64,000 bases of DNA from Clitoria ternatea (GCA_037962975.1 CM075673.1:120609001-120673000); one strand, 5' to 3'; numbered from the stretch's first letter, positions 35,140 to 47,557 are shown. Numbers and translations: made by a program. Notes: generated by a model not told the origin, from the sequence alone.

Positions 35140-36416
35140 TATTAGGGAATCCCTAGAGTATGAGTAGCGAAAAGACAAGGATTCCCATAGGATTTGCAAA
35201 GTGCCGTGTTTCAAAGCATAAGACAAACACAAAAAAAATTGCGTTTTAGGATTACCTCTTGAAGAATATCGAAGCAATCGTAGCCTTGTCCTTTAATAGT
35301 CCGCACGAGTACTCCCACCAGAAATGCTACACCTTCCAAATGCTAGTTTGACGGCGTGTAGCTTTTGCAACTTTTGTGTATTTTATGTCTCTTTTTGGGC
35401 AGCCGCCTATGAGCATCTTATGCTCTATTTATAGGTTTAGGTTTGACCTAATTTGCTCTCTAAAGAGTGGGCTCCTTACTCATTCTAAATGAGTTAGGCC
35501 CAATAGTTTTATTTTAGTCTAACTAAAATAAAAAGCTATTTTCTGATGGGCTTACTCTATGTGTGTGACCCTATATGTAAAATACTCAGTTATATTAATA
35601 ATAAACTATTTTATTATTAATATAAAATAAGAGCGGCATCTAGCAATGCATTATTATGTCTGAATATTATTTATCATCAACATAACCTATAAGTGATAAT
35701 TATTTTATATGTTTGTTCCTTTTGTCACGATATCCTAATTGGGCCCAAGGCATGGTCGCGTCATCCTTGTACGGTCCAATTTATTTTACTTGATACCAGA
35801 GTAGACTTTATCCGAATAAATATCCAATATTTATTCTTTCTAGCATGGCCATGCATTTCCTTAGTCTCACTTCATCAAGTGGCCTATAGATATCACTCCT
35901 GTCACATAGGAGAGACAAATCCCATCTACATCACTCACATCCCTCCGTATAATTTGTTCATTACCTAACCACAACCTTTATAGTCCTGTTGTTACAGAAG
36001 ACGTTTGATTGTATTAAAACAACAAACTCCTTATGTAGGAATCGTAATGACTTCAGGTTAAAGGACTACATATACCATTATCACATTGAGAATCGTTTAT
36101 GACATTCATGTAACGATCCATGCAACATTCTCATGGTGGGTCTGTCCAGTACATCATTACTCTTAATGTGTACCCGTGTGAAGACTTGATATCATTTATA
36201 TCCATGATCTGTGAGATCAGATCATCAGTACACTGACACACTAGTCTTAATGTATTTACATGTCCCCACGTAAATACTTGACTAAGGACATTTTAGGAAT
36301 AACTCTCATATGACCTATTACTCCAAGGATAAATAAAGGTTGTTAAACTATTTAACAAAAAATGACTTATTCAAAATGATGCGTCCTATATAGGCTTTTA
36401 GTGCATATTTCCAACA
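35140..36416 (-). repeat. Copia 5' LTR (right), 1277 bp
   Basis: Partner of the LTR at 28287-29548. The first two bases are TA instead of TG, a mutated terminus. It is followed by the TGTTG target duplication. Confidence 0.92.
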
Positions 36417-36421
36417 TGTTG

Positions 36422-39340
36422 CCCTTTAAGTATAATGAATCTAGATAAAAGGGGATGAATTCCCGAAACCTAAGAAAATAAGAAAATGAAAACCTATTGA
36501 AAGTTACAATATAATGGGACTCATATATATGCATTAGTGATATGCAAGAAATTTGAAAATGATGTTGAATGAGTGATTGATGTGGTCCTATATGTATTTA
36601 ATGTAGGATTTGATAATTCTTATGAAGCGCGATTGTCTAACCGGAGGAATACTTCTCTTGAGGTAGGAGAAGAGTATATTTTCTAAATGTATGATCAATT
36701 GTATGTTGATAATGTATGTATTGATGCATATTTGCATGTTTTTTCTTGAGTGGATATATTACCTTTTGTATGTGACATGATTTGAAATTGACTTCTATTG
36801 ATGATTGGATGTTGGTTTGACATATTTGATGAGGATATGAATTTGGAGTATATTTCTTGAAAATGCTCTTTGATTTCCATGTGTGAATTAACATTAAAAT
36901 GAATCCTTGGCTTGTATGATCTTGAACCCTATTGGTGGTATGCCTTGGAGAATGTTATATATGATTGTGTGCCACTAACTATAATGTTAAGTGTAAATTA
37001 TACCCCTAAGTGAATGGGTGAGGAATTCTTATGAAGCCAAGGCTAGCGTGTGCATTATTGCATTCATAACATGCATGGCATAGCATTTGACATGTGGTTG
37101 CGATCATAATGATGAAAGTCTTGCGGGACTACGAAAGGGAGTACTCTTGCATGGAGGAAACCAATATGAGAATGGTTATAAGTGGTTATGATCACTTGGT
37201 ATATTGAGATGGTAAAGGTCTTGCGAGATCTTATGAGAAAATGGACCTTTACGTGAGGGACATATATTTGATTGATCATAAGTGGTTGTGATCACTTGAT
37301 GTAATGAGATAATAGAGGTCTTGCGGGATCTTGTGAAAAGCACCCTTACAGGGGATAAATGCTTAAGCAACTATGTCTGGTTGCAAATATTTGATGAATC
37401 ATATGTGTATGAGCTATGAGTAAATGTTTCAAATCAAATCCATTGCATATGCATTTAGTGATATGACATATGCATTAGCCATAACGACATGGCATTTGTG
37501 TTGGACGAGATTAAGAAAGATGATATCTTATTAAGAGTGTTAATTGAGAGATAAAACCCACTTTTGGTCACTAACTAATTGTGTATCATTGTTGGTGTGA
37601 CCTCCTTATGTTGCTTATGGCTTTTGACAATAAGTGTGGTGATATTATGACTTGGAGACTTGGCTCTATTTGGTAATGTCCTTGTTGATGGATTGTTATG
37701 TATGATTACCTATAGTCAATGGAAAATGATTTGATATGTGACATTATTATTTGATTGAACTCCCTTGTAGGAGGATATGTTGAATTGCATTCATATATTT
37801 ATGTTATCACATTTTTTTGATTGTTCATCATTGAGAAAGTATGCTCACTCTTCATGTTGTCTACTTTTTAGCTCTTGTATTGTAGGGCATGACCATGAAG
37901 TAAGGTTTTTCAAGAGATGAGGTATGGTGTGAAGGAAGAATTGGTAAAGATGCCTTGGCCGGCATGGTTTTTGAATTGATAACTTTTGTACATTCTTTTT
38001 AGGAGTGCTTGTATATGGCATTGTTTTGTATAGTCATACTGTAGTTAATGCCTTGTATGTATGGTGATGTTTGGATATGGATGATTTGATACCCTAAAAT
38101 GGTAATTGATACATTAGGATCATTGGAAATAAGTTTGTGATCATTTTATATCACCAATGCAATTCATGATGATGCTTGACAATTGAACTTGTTAGCCATT
38201 TTGATGGCATTGATGTTTATGTATGTAGTTGAATTAGAATGTGCATGATGATTGAGTTAAATTATGTGTTAGAATGTTGGTTGAATGTAGATGCATGAAA
38301 ATGATGGATTTTATATGACTTTTATGCATAATTAAGAAACTGATAGGGTCATATAGAGTTTTAGGAGGTTTGGATGCTACGGAATAGTTTCCATGGTGCC
38401 TATGCATGATTTAGAACTTGTAGAAACTAGAATGAGCCAGTTCTATCAAGAATTGACCCTTAAGTTGCACAAAAATGCTTTAAAAGGGGCTAAACGTGTT
38501 TCTACGCATAAGTCTCTCGTTTTTGGGAATTTTTGAGTGTAGCTAGTTGCTACATATCATAAATGGTGCATAATAGGTGGTGTCAAAGTTTAGTGGTGAT
38601 TAGATTTCATATGAAAGAGTTAGGGTGGTTGGAAGTTGGAATTTACAGCTTTTTGGTGCATTTTCTGCATTCTGTAGTAGTTTACTGTCATGAATCAATT
38701 CATGAAATTCCTTGAATCGATTCATGACCTACTGACTTCCATGGTGGTGTTTTCCAGAATTCCCAGAATCGATTCACAGAACTCCTTGAATCGATTCAGA
38801 GCTTACTTCCTCGCATGAATCGATTCACACAAGGCTTGAATCGATTCATGGGCTTCTGTTTTGTTGTTCTGGATTCCCAATTCGTATGAATCGATTCATG
38901 AATGCCTCAAATCAATTCATGGCTTGTTATTTATCAGTTTTCCATAAGTTTTGATGCTTGTTTGTTCCTTTGCTTCATGGCACACTTATGAAATTGAATG
39001 TACATATTTTTAATAAACCTTAGCCATCAATTTGGGTATCCTTGAATCTCTTCTTTGACCCATTCATACTCAAGAATTAATTTATATGTTCCTTGACTCC
39101 TTGAATGATGATTATGTAATTGATTACCCAATGAGGACTTTTGTTTAATACCACATACCTTCTCATATCATCATATATGGGATAGGTCTTTAAAAAGGTC
39201 TAGGGTTAATTGTTGAAGTTATATTTTGTGATGTTCTTCATCCCTTGTTCATTTTTTTGAAATCATGAAAAATTTATCCTCACTTTTGATATCTAATTAT
39301 TAATATCTTTAATATTATTTACCGGATTAAGGGCGCCACA
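36422..39340 (+). mobile_element. Giant Tekay-like solo LTR, right part
   Basis: Continues the LTR split at 28286. It shares a block with the giant LTR at 7463-12422 (CTCACTCT...GTCTACTTTTTAG and GATGCCTTGGCCGGCA near 37840-37970; reverse of 8010-8150) and a CATATATGGGA block near the end. It finishes GGGCGCCACA followed by CATCA, nearly the CATAA that precedes 27241, so the target duplication fits with one change. It carries a palindrome array at 38691-38919. Confidence 0.65.
38691..38919. repeat. Palindrome array TGAATCGATTCA
   Basis: Eight 12-bp palindromes start at 38691, 38713, 38765, 38787, 38816, 38837, 38887 and 38908. Intervals are 22, 52, 22, 29, 21, 50 and 21 bp. The first and last have AATCAATT cores; the others keep the CG. 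The sequence between copies is not repeated. Confidence 0.92.
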
Positions 39341-40496
39341 CATCAAGACAAAATTGATTTGGTATTTTTCCTGGATGTTTAGAAAGATTGTTATCTTCCA
39401 CGCAGGATTGTGTAATCTTACACTTTTGCGTGGGAGATACGATCCTAATTACACACATTAACATAGCAATTCTTTGAAATTGCAAGCACATCATCATGTT
39501 ATTTTATGGATGTTGTTGCTAGGTCTTATGGATGTTTTAAGGTTACTTTGATTATTATTATTATTATCATCATTGTTGTTGTCGCCACTATCATCATTAT
39601 TGTTGTGGTGGGTGTTATTGTTGTTGTTGTTTGATATAAGCATACATTAGTACCTATATGTGCTTGTGTTGTAAGGTATGATATTTTGTCCTTCTTACAG
39701 TCTTTTTTTCACAACCTTATTAATAAGGAATCCTATTCTTATCTGTGTACACCTCCTCCCTTGTGAGTATGGAAAACTAGACAATTCAAACATTGGGGTT
39801 TAGAGTATCGTGATTTTCAATGTTCTGTATGTGAATTTTAGAACCTATTTCCTTTCCTTAGCCATATAATATTTGAAAATTTCTAGCAGATATACATAGA
39901 CAGTCATATAAACAAGTACTTATTTTTATACACCTATTGTTTTCTTTTTTCATTGCATACTAATTGAGTGAACTAGATATTTAAGATATTATTTGTAAGT
40001 GTTTAATAAATGGTTTAAACAACTATATTTGTAAGTGGGTTGCATAATGGATCTGAGGGTTAGATCAATTTATACTGAATGTGGCATATATATAGGGATC
40101 TTAAGATAATAGGCATGTGTATGTGTGTGTAAACTTGAGTAGTTTAAACAGCTGACTAGTTATTACATGTTCTTGCAAAGGGTTGGGGTTCAATGCAAAT
40201 GTTTGTACTTATAGAATGTGCGGCAAAATGTCTTTTTTCCTATTCATTATTATTTTTCTTTGTGAAGAACTTGGCATTTTAATTTGTCAGTTTGCACCAT
40301 GCCTTTGGTTTTTTTTTTCTGGTGGATGAATATTAGATTGGCCATAAATTTTTAACCTTTTATTTATGATCACTTTCAAGCATCCTGAGGTTATACATAC
40401 ATACACATATATATAGACTTGAAATTTGCATTTGATAGGTAGTAGTTACTACTTTTGTCCAGTATACAAGAAAATTATATCAATACATTTATAATT
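39341..40496. other. Unique AT-rich host DNA
   Basis: Continues the host sequence interrupted at 27240. There is no gene, only a run of ATT/GTT trinucleotide repeats near 39550-39640. Confidence 0.6.
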
Positions 40497-41563
40497 GGCT
40501 AAAACCCCTTTTTAGCCCTCTTAAAGTTTAGGGATTAGAAAAAAGCCCCTAAAAAACCCTTAGGTCTTGGCCCTTATAAAATTTTAGGTTTATGAATTTA
40601 AGGAAGAAGTCCTGAACTGATGAGGTGGCATGTGTTTGGACCATCTCATCAGTGACACTTATCAAAAATATTATTAATTAATTACACTATGTATATTAAA
40701 AATGCATAATTTAGTGTTACATTTACAAGGGCTTTTTCCTAAACTCTCTTGATATTACAGGGACTTTTTCCTAAACTCTCTTGATATTACACAGACTTTT
40801 TCCTAAACTCTTGAGCTTTTGCAACTCCTCCATAACCACCCCACCCCACAATCATCTCCTCTAATACCCACCAAACAAACACTCTCCAACCCTAATTCAG
40901 TATCAAAATCATCACTTTCCAAAACCCATGATCCTAATTCCTAAAGGAACCATGATCATCATATAAAAAAATTAAAAGTTTCTTCAAGCAAGGAAAACAC
41001 AATACCCATTTGAGAAATATGGGTATGGAGAGGCTAACACAGAGGGAAGTCAAGCGGGGGTAAAAGGTAGAGGGAGAGAAACAAGGCCATCTATGATGAA
41101 GAAGAAGAAGAAGAAGAAGAAGAAGAAGAAGAAGAAGAAGAAGAAGAAGAAGAAGAAGAAGAAGAAGAAGAAGAAGAAGAAGAAGAAGAAGAAGAAGAAG
41201 AAGGGGAAAGATGCGAGAGAAAAGGAAGGTGGGAGAGGAAGAAAAAGAGAGAACGAATGAGAGAGAAAGAGAGGTGAGGTGGGAGAAGAAGATGACGAGA
41301 GTTTTAATTAGGGTTTTTTAATTTGGGGGTTAATTTACAATTTCACACATAAACAACCAACTAGACCCTAATGTAATTAATTAATAATATTTTTGACAGG
41401 TGTCACTGATGAGGTGGCCCAAACTCATGCCACCTCATCAGTTCAGGGCTTCTTCCTTAAATTCGTAAACCCTAAAATTTTATAAGGGTCAAACCTAAGA
41501 GGTTTTTTGAGGGGCTTTTTCCTAATCCCTAAACTTTAAGAGGGCTAAAAAGGGGTTTTAGGC
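40497..41563. mobile_element. Non-autonomous Mutator-like element (MULE), 1067 bp
   Basis: Terminal inverted repeats of about 190 bp (left starts GGCTAAAACCCC, right ends GGGGTTTTAGGC) are flanked by the identical 9-bp duplication TTTATAATT (40488-40496 and 41564-41572). Long inverted repeats with a 9-bp duplication identify the Mutator superfamily. There is no transposase frame. The interior holds a direct repeat of about 36 bp (ACTTTTTCCTAAACTCT type, 40729-40815), a (GAA)n run and purine-rich sequence. It must be moved by a transposase encoded elsewhere. Confidence 0.92.
41098..41203 (+). repeat. (GAA)n microsatellite, about 35 repeats
   Basis: Pure GAA/AAG run inside the MULE, flanked by purine-rich GAGAGAAA-type sequence. 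The pure run suggests recent expansion and likely length polymorphism. Confidence 0.97.
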
Positions 41564-41918
41564 TTTATAATTTGACAATCTAAATATTTAGATCCCTAAA
41601 ATAATAATTTCCTTCTAATATTATTGTAATTTTAATGTCAGGTTCTATTGGAATATTTAAAATGGCAAAAACTTTATCAATAATGTAATGACAAAGACCG
41701 AAGTTGCTGAGATTAGTTTCAAATTATCAAACAGTCAATGTCGACAAAAGGGTAGTTGGAATGTATTTTGCCATCCCCTATACAATTGCGCAGGTAATTA
41801 ATATAACTTTTAAAAACATTATTTAGTATGAACATTAAAATGTGAATTTCATATTTGTATCCTAATACTTTGTTCGATAAAACAGTACCAAATTGAGTAT
41901 GAACCATAAAATATAACC

Positions 41919-42491
41919 TGTAACATCCTAAAAATTTAAATAAATGCTTACTTGAGAGAAATAATTAATAAAATAATTAAATATAAACTAATTAATGTCC
42001 CAAAATTTAGAAATAATTAAACTGAAATTTATTATGGTTACTCATAATTTATTGGGACTTATAGAGCTGAATTTAATACCCAATTAAAATAGGGTGTCAG
42101 ACCAAGTATCTCTGGTTGAGGTACCATTGGTTAGGGCTATTAAGGATGTTGATGTGAATACGAATATATATTCGAAATAATTTTTTTATATAAGTATTGA
42201 GCCCGTACAGAGATCCTGTTAACTGTAAAACGGTAAAATTATAATGTATGGTGTGTAAAAGAAAATGGGAAGCCATTAAGTCACAATTCCCTTCTCATTT
42301 CTCCCTATTTTCATCACCCTCTTTCTCCCTCACATAAATCCTCTTATTTATCTTCTCCTTCCATAAAACTCATCAAAATTATGAGCCTCCTTCCATACCC
42401 AATCAATTTTACCATTTCTTCTTCTCTCTGGAAGGTGTTTGGAGCTTAGAAACTCTCTCTATTGTCTTTCCATTTTCGTGGTTGTGTTAGG
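41919..42491 (+). repeat. Tekay-like LTR, left part
   Basis: Begins TGTAACATCCT and matches the LTR starts at 415 and 27241 (GTGTCAGACCAAGTATCTC, AATATATATTCG.AATAATTTTT). It has an AAG|GTGTTT donor-like site near 42435. It is cut at 42491 by the SIRE-type copia; the rest lies right of the window. Confidence 0.8.
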
Positions 42492-42692
42492 TGTTACTCA
42501 AGTGGCCTCAATACTCAAGAGGGGGGTGAATTGAGTTTTTAAAACTTTGCTTGAAATGCCTTTGAACTTGATTCTTTTAACACAAGTTTAGAGATTATAA
42601 AAGTAAGATCAAGTAAAGTACACAAGATAATTCAAAACAAGAGGCAAATATGGATAAGGCAATTGATCAAACACTTGGTATGCAATGTACTA
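42492..42692 (-). repeat. SIRE-type copia 3' LTR, left fragment
   Basis: Starts TGTTACTCAAGTGG and matches 62864-63064 base for base apart from a few changes. It is cut by the Tat element immediately after TACTA (42688-42692). The LTR resumes at 54572. Confidence 0.95.
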
Positions 42693-43495
42693 TGAACTGG
42701 TCTGGACCGGGGTCTAGGATCCGGTGCGGGACCAGCCACAAGAATGCAGGTGTTTTTAGGGTTTGCACACCGGAACAGTGTATATCCGATGTATTAATCC
42801 GGTCTCTCAGTGGGAGAGGCCGGTCTTGTTGTCCTGGAGATCCTTCACACCAACGATTCGCGTTGCAGGGGGGCGAAAGGTGGTGTCACCTGCAAAGATT
42901 CTCCGACGCTCAAGTCAGAAGAGTGTATGAACTCAATGAATACTCAAGTGAAGTAATAGTAGAATGTAAGTTAGGACAACGATACCATGCATTTGTATTG
43001 AAATATGCTACTTATAGTTGCACGTCAAAGAATGAGTCGTTGGATACAGGTGGGTCCCTTAGCTCTGATTGCGTGTATATTGTGTCAATCAAAATGGCTC
43101 GACTTTCAGAATGTGTCAGGAGGGTAGGTCAATTATCAGAGTACGATCCTCTAGGGAAAGGAGAGGATAATCACCTTTTCCGTATAATCTGCTGACATGC
43201 CCACTTACTTTCTGAGGCCATTGATATGACGTATTTTGCTACAAACAGTGTCTTCGTTGATAAGTTATCAGGGGCTCTTCTCTTGCTGTGAGGGAAAAGC
43301 CAACAATTATATACATGTCCTGTAACAATGAACATAGAACCATTATGGCGAAAATGAATGATGCTGTCGCGGAGTGAGGGCGGACGGCTAGACAACGGAT
43401 ATCCGGTATGGTAACGTTGAACCAGGACACCGGTTTTCCTTATATGAGGACACTCTGACGTCATAAGAATGGGGGCCGGTATCTAGACCGGATCA
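42693..43495 (-). repeat. Tat 3' LTR, 803 bp
   Basis: On the plus strand it runs from TGAACTGGTCTGG to CTAGACCGGATCA. It is identical to 53764-54566 except for two substitutions (C/G near 42836 and A/G near 43228). The terminal GGTCTGGACC and CTAGACC blocks form short palindromes at each end. Confidence 0.97.
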
Positions 43496-43510
43496 TTTGT
43501 CCCCTAGCTT
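43496..43510 (-). promoter_or_regulatory. Tat polypurine tract
   Basis: On the minus strand CTAGGGGACAAA directly precedes the 3' LTR. This is the expected place for the primer of plus-strand DNA synthesis. Confidence 0.6.
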
Positions 43511-44003
43511 GTATGAGGGACTGTTAAGTTGCTCATATGAGCTACACAACTCTTTAGAGAAGTCTGGATGCCGGTGATACATTCTGGTAAGTCTCTGAGA
43601 GCTCGGTGGCGTCCGCTTTAGTAAACGAGTGACCGCCCTTCTCGCGTTGCGTACAACGGATTCAGACAGCATGAAATAAGTAATTGAAATCCCAAGAATC
43701 TTTGAAAATCGAAACCCTTGGTATTCGAAAAGTGGTTGGGAGGCATTAAATGCGTACAGCATGATTGGACAGTAAATGCGTTTTTTATGCAAGAGCCATC
43801 ATTGCCCAAGAGTGTAACCGTCGATTGGGCTTATTGGGCCTAGATTCAAACTGAATGGGGGCCCATTTTGCCAAAATGTTTATTGAAACGTTACTGTTTT
43901 CGCGCCTGTATGTGGTGAAACGACGGAGTCGTTTCAATTTGAAGGGTTGCGTTTTGATGCAAGCCTTGTGACCTTCGATGAAGCACTGTGTTTCTTCGTT
44001 ACC

Positions 44004-44012
44004 TATAAAAGG
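44004..44012 (+). promoter_or_regulatory. TATA box of the antisense gene
   Basis: TATAAAAGG lies 175 bp before the antisense ATG, outside the LTR and on the plus strand, in a less AT-rich stretch. It gives the antisense gene its own candidate promoter, with a start expected near 44035-44045. Confidence 0.6.
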
Positions 44013-44178
44013 AACTCTTAGCAGATTTTGGAATCCATACTTGTCCTCAAGCTTAGTGAAACTCTGCTCAAATTTCCTTGGAATTTCCTTGTCGTCTCCA
44101 ACTTCTCAAAGATCCTCTTCCTTTAGGTAACCTCCCTCTCCTTCAACTCCTTGCAATTTTAGTCATTCTATTTCCATC

Positions 44179-46846
44179 ATGCGCCCTAGAGCAGGCCACG
44201 CTGGTCATTCAAACAAGGGGAGGTTTGGCTCTCGTGCCCCCCTTAGCCACCGTGGTGGGAGGATTCCAGCGAATCCTCCTGTGGCTGGGCGCCATCGCTC
44301 AGAGAGAGCCGAAGCTTCTTCCTTACGAGCGTCTTCTTCCCCTCGTCGCTCTGAGGTTCCCCTTAGTTCGAGGGCTACCAGCCGCTCTGATGAGGGGTCA
44401 AGTGCTGAAGGTTATCTCTCTGACGATGTTGCTTTTTATCACAGCACCTACGCGTTCCACCGCGCCTGCACAACCATGGACCTTCCAGGACGTGGAAAAA
44501 CACCGGTTCTTCGCTCTGCTGAAGGGTGTGTCAATGTTATGGCACACCGGCTTGACTGGGAGAAACTCAACAGGGAAAAACCTTATTGCTGGGTGGAAGA
44601 GGAATTCCTAGAGATCCCTTCGCATCATGCAAGTGAGGAGGAGTGCACGGTTTCTTTCCGCTGCAAGATATATTCAGATAAGAAGTACAAAGCGCGATAC
44701 GCTGTGATGGCACCGCATCCCTCTGAAAGAATATGCCACAGCGTCCCTGATGCGAGGTCGGTCTACATGTACGACTTCGTTTTCTTAAAGCTGGGAGTAC
44801 GCTTTCCCCTGACGGATTTCCAGATGGCCGTCCTGCGTTTCCTAGACTGCGCCCCCTCACAACTACATCCCAACGGTTGGAGTCTTATCCGGGCTCTGGA
44901 AGTTCTGGGGGAGCATTTCAATTTTTCTGCCACTGTGGCCAAGTTATTTTATTACTGCCAGGTGGTCCGCCGTGCTAACAAGAAGGGCGGCCTTGGGTTC
45001 ATTACTCTCCGTAGTGACTCAAGGGTTGTAAATTTCAAGTCTTATACGGAATCCGCAAAGGTGGATGGGCGCTCCTTCAAACACTACTACACGCGGGTCC
45101 GGATTCAACCAAATAAGCCGGTCTTCTGGCGGAATAAAGAGGGGTTTACCAAGTTTCCCCTTAGCTGGACGCACGAGCATTTTCTCCTTATGAGCCGTGC
45201 TTATTATACAGATGAGAGCGAACTTTCCCCTCATTCTGTTGAGGTCTTGAGCGCTATGCAGACGGCCTCAAAGACCCTCAAAGGGTTTTCCAGCCGTCTT
45301 CTCTTGGCCGAGGATGGCATCAAAAACACCTACCTCCGTAACATCCGCTCTTATTCTCCTTGTGTTGTATGGTTATTCCGCTCTAGTTATTTTTCTTCTT
45401 GTATGCTTATTCAACTTTTCTTGTTTTGCAGAACAAATTGAAAAAGCCTGCCCAGAGATGTTGTCGTTAAGGACCATGATGGCTGACGATGACTCCTCTT
45501 CTGAAGAAAATGAAATCCAGGCGAAGAGGAACGCCACCAAAACTCCCCTCATTCCTCTGACCTCTGCGGTAAGAGATGAGGTTCCTCTTTTCGACGAGGA
45601 AGAGACCGAAGACGCAGCTGATGCCACTGGAGCGTGTGACGAGGAGGCCGTCCCAGAGAAAAAGAGGAAGAAGAGGCATCTTGTAAAGAAGGCAGATCAA
45701 GAGAAACCCTCCTCTGATGACCCTGTGACGAAGCGTCAGAGGACGGCCGAAGAAGATGAATTGAAGAAGGACAAGGGAAAGAAACCCGTTCCTGAGTCCT
45801 CTGCCCCTTCTTCTCAGAATGCTTCAGAACCGGACTCTGGGAACGGTCCTCCTCCGGCGTTCGATCCTCCGCGGGACTCCTTCCTTTCTCCTTACTTGTG
45901 GTTTCAAGGGTCTATGCCTCCTACTCTCCCAAAGGCACGGTATTGCCTCCGCCCTTCCCTCGACGCTGCTGGGGTCCGAGGTGCTTGCAAGGCTGGGCGT
46001 TGGCAACTTGATGAACTGTCCGGCCTGCTTGAGTCCCTGAGCGAGAAAGCTGACTGTATGGATCAGGTTGAAAAACTTGAGACCGAACTCGCGGTGAAGG
46101 AGAAATGGGCGGCCAAGCAAGCTGAAGTTCACAGGGGGGTGGAATCAGAGTTGAAGAAAACTAAAGAAACGCTCCAGAGGAAGACTGAAGAGGCAAGCCA
46201 AGTTCATTTTGCGAACAAGGCCCTAGAGCGGGAAGTTGCCGACCTCCAGAATAAGAACAAATCCATACCCCTCCTTGAAGAAGAATTACAACTGGAGAAG
46301 AAGAGATCGGCTAAGCTTGCTGACGATCTCAAAGTTATGGAGGACGGTCGCAACAAGGACCTTGGGGAGTGGGAGTCTATTTGGAAAGAGATGCAAGCCC
46401 AAATTGATGAACTCAAAAAGGGTGGTGCGAGTGCTGGGCCTTCAGAAGAGGATTATGCCAAGGTTCAAAGAAGACTAGCTGCTGCGAAGGCCAAAGCTGC
46501 CAAAGCCTTGGATATATGCAAAAATGTGGCGTATGAATCTTTCGGCCTGGCCTTTCGTCAAGTCTACTATCGTAACCCTGGAGTAAAGCTGAATTTGTAC
46601 GGATTAGATCCGTTCTTCGAGTTCCATGGGGGAAGACTTGTAGAAGTTCATAAGGACGGATCGTACCATGAACCACATGCATCTCTGTACGAACTGCCTC
46701 CCCTCCCAGAAGGTCAAAGTATGGAGCCTACAACGTCCACTGCTACCTCTGGAGCTGAAGCACAAGAAGGTGCCCAAACTGGGGTGGAGGACAAGACGGA
46801 GAAGGCAGGAGTGCCCACTGTGGAGGATCAAGCACCGGCCTCTTAA
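44179..46846 (+). CDS. Antisense Tat gene (aORF), two exons, about 857 aa
   Basis: Encoded opposite to gag-pol, between pol and the 3' LTR. Exon 1 is 44179-45337 and exon 2 is 45432-46846. The GT-AG intron of 94 nt has a pyrimidine-rich end and joins the two frames in phase. Residues about 194-260 (RFPLTDFQMAVLRFL...LHPNGWSLIRALE) resemble the plant gypsy-type transposon domain I know as PF04195. Exon 2 has acidic stretches, a KKRKKRHLVKK-type nuclear signal near residue 465 and a long coiled coil near 595-745. Antisense ORFs are known in Tat elements such as Grande; their role is unsettled. No stop or frameshift is seen. Confidence 0.85.
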
Positions 46847-47557
46847 TTTTATGCTTTCATTCATAGCCGTGTTCTGGGATCGGCTCCAGCTTTAAAACAC
46901 TTTGTAACCTGCATATTTTCTTATTTTTGAAAATAAGATTCACTATTACTTTTCCTAAACAGTTTGCATCGAATGTGTGATTGCTGAATAACTTAGTGTT
47001 ATACAAAACACTTTATTGTTTTTAATGCTTTGCGAATCCGTTCTGCATGGTTACCTAGCTGCTTAAAGCGTACTTATCACACTGGATTAAGATAACAAAT
47101 TGTAATGAATAAATGACAATTAAGTTAAAACATGCCCTGTCCCCAAGTGTAAGTACATTGGGAAGGGAAAGTTTATCTCAAAGATTACCTTTTAACTTCT
47201 TAAAAGATAGAAATCCTTATCTGTCCTCGAAGATGTAGAGCGGGTACGTCAGCGTTCAACTGCTCCGGGGTGGATATTCCACCACTGAGGACGGACATTG
47301 CCTTTGAATTTTAGTATAGCTTTGACAAGGGTAAGCTTTTACGCCTTTCTTTTGAGGTTCGGTTTGGTCCTACATCTCAGGTCTTCACACGGTGTTCGGT
47401 TCGATCCTACTAACCGTACTTGGAGTTCGGTGCAATCCTACAGTCCAAGCCTTCAACACGGGGTTCAGATCAGGGCTAATCCTGAACCTACTGCGCCCGT
47501 TACTCGGGGTTCAGTGCGGTTTCCTGTGTGAACCGGCCTACTGCGCCCAAGCCTTCG
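46847..47557. other. Region between antisense gene and tandem repeat
   Basis: No coding sequence. AATAAA at about 47106 could serve as a poly(A) signal for the antisense gene. From about 47370 the sequence contains diverged relatives of the 59-bp repeat (GTTCGGTTCGATCCTAC, GTTCGGTGCAATCCTAC), suggesting older units of the same array. Confidence 0.5.

Larger units (their letters stand above)
28287..36416 (-). mobile_element. Complete but decayed Ty1-copia element, 8.13 kb
   Basis: Direct repeats TGTTG flank it (28282-28286 and 36417-36421). Two LTRs (28287-29548 and 35140-36416), a minus-strand primer-binding site beside the right LTR and a polypurine tract beside the left LTR (GTGGGAGAT on the minus strand) show that it is a full element reading right to left. 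The 5.6-kb interior has no frame longer than about 70 codons on the minus strand, so gag and pol are destroyed or this is a non-autonomous derivative. I could not assign a lineage within Ty1-copia. Confidence 0.9.

Noticed and set aside
40497..41563. MULE inverted repeats as a microRNA precursor hairpin
   Set aside because: The 9-bp target duplications and long arms identify a DNA transposon; the loop of about 700 bp is far too long for a microRNA precursor, though small RNAs from it are possible.
42650..43195. ORF of about 180 codons repeated near-identically at 53757-54266
   Set aside because: It lies within the Tat LTRs and is duplicated only because the LTRs are; it has no domain and crosses the LTR boundary.
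44078..44611. Overlapping plus-strand ORF beginning before the antisense gene
   Set aside because: It has no ATG at its start, lies in another frame of exon 1 and shows no domain; it is a shadow of the antisense gene.
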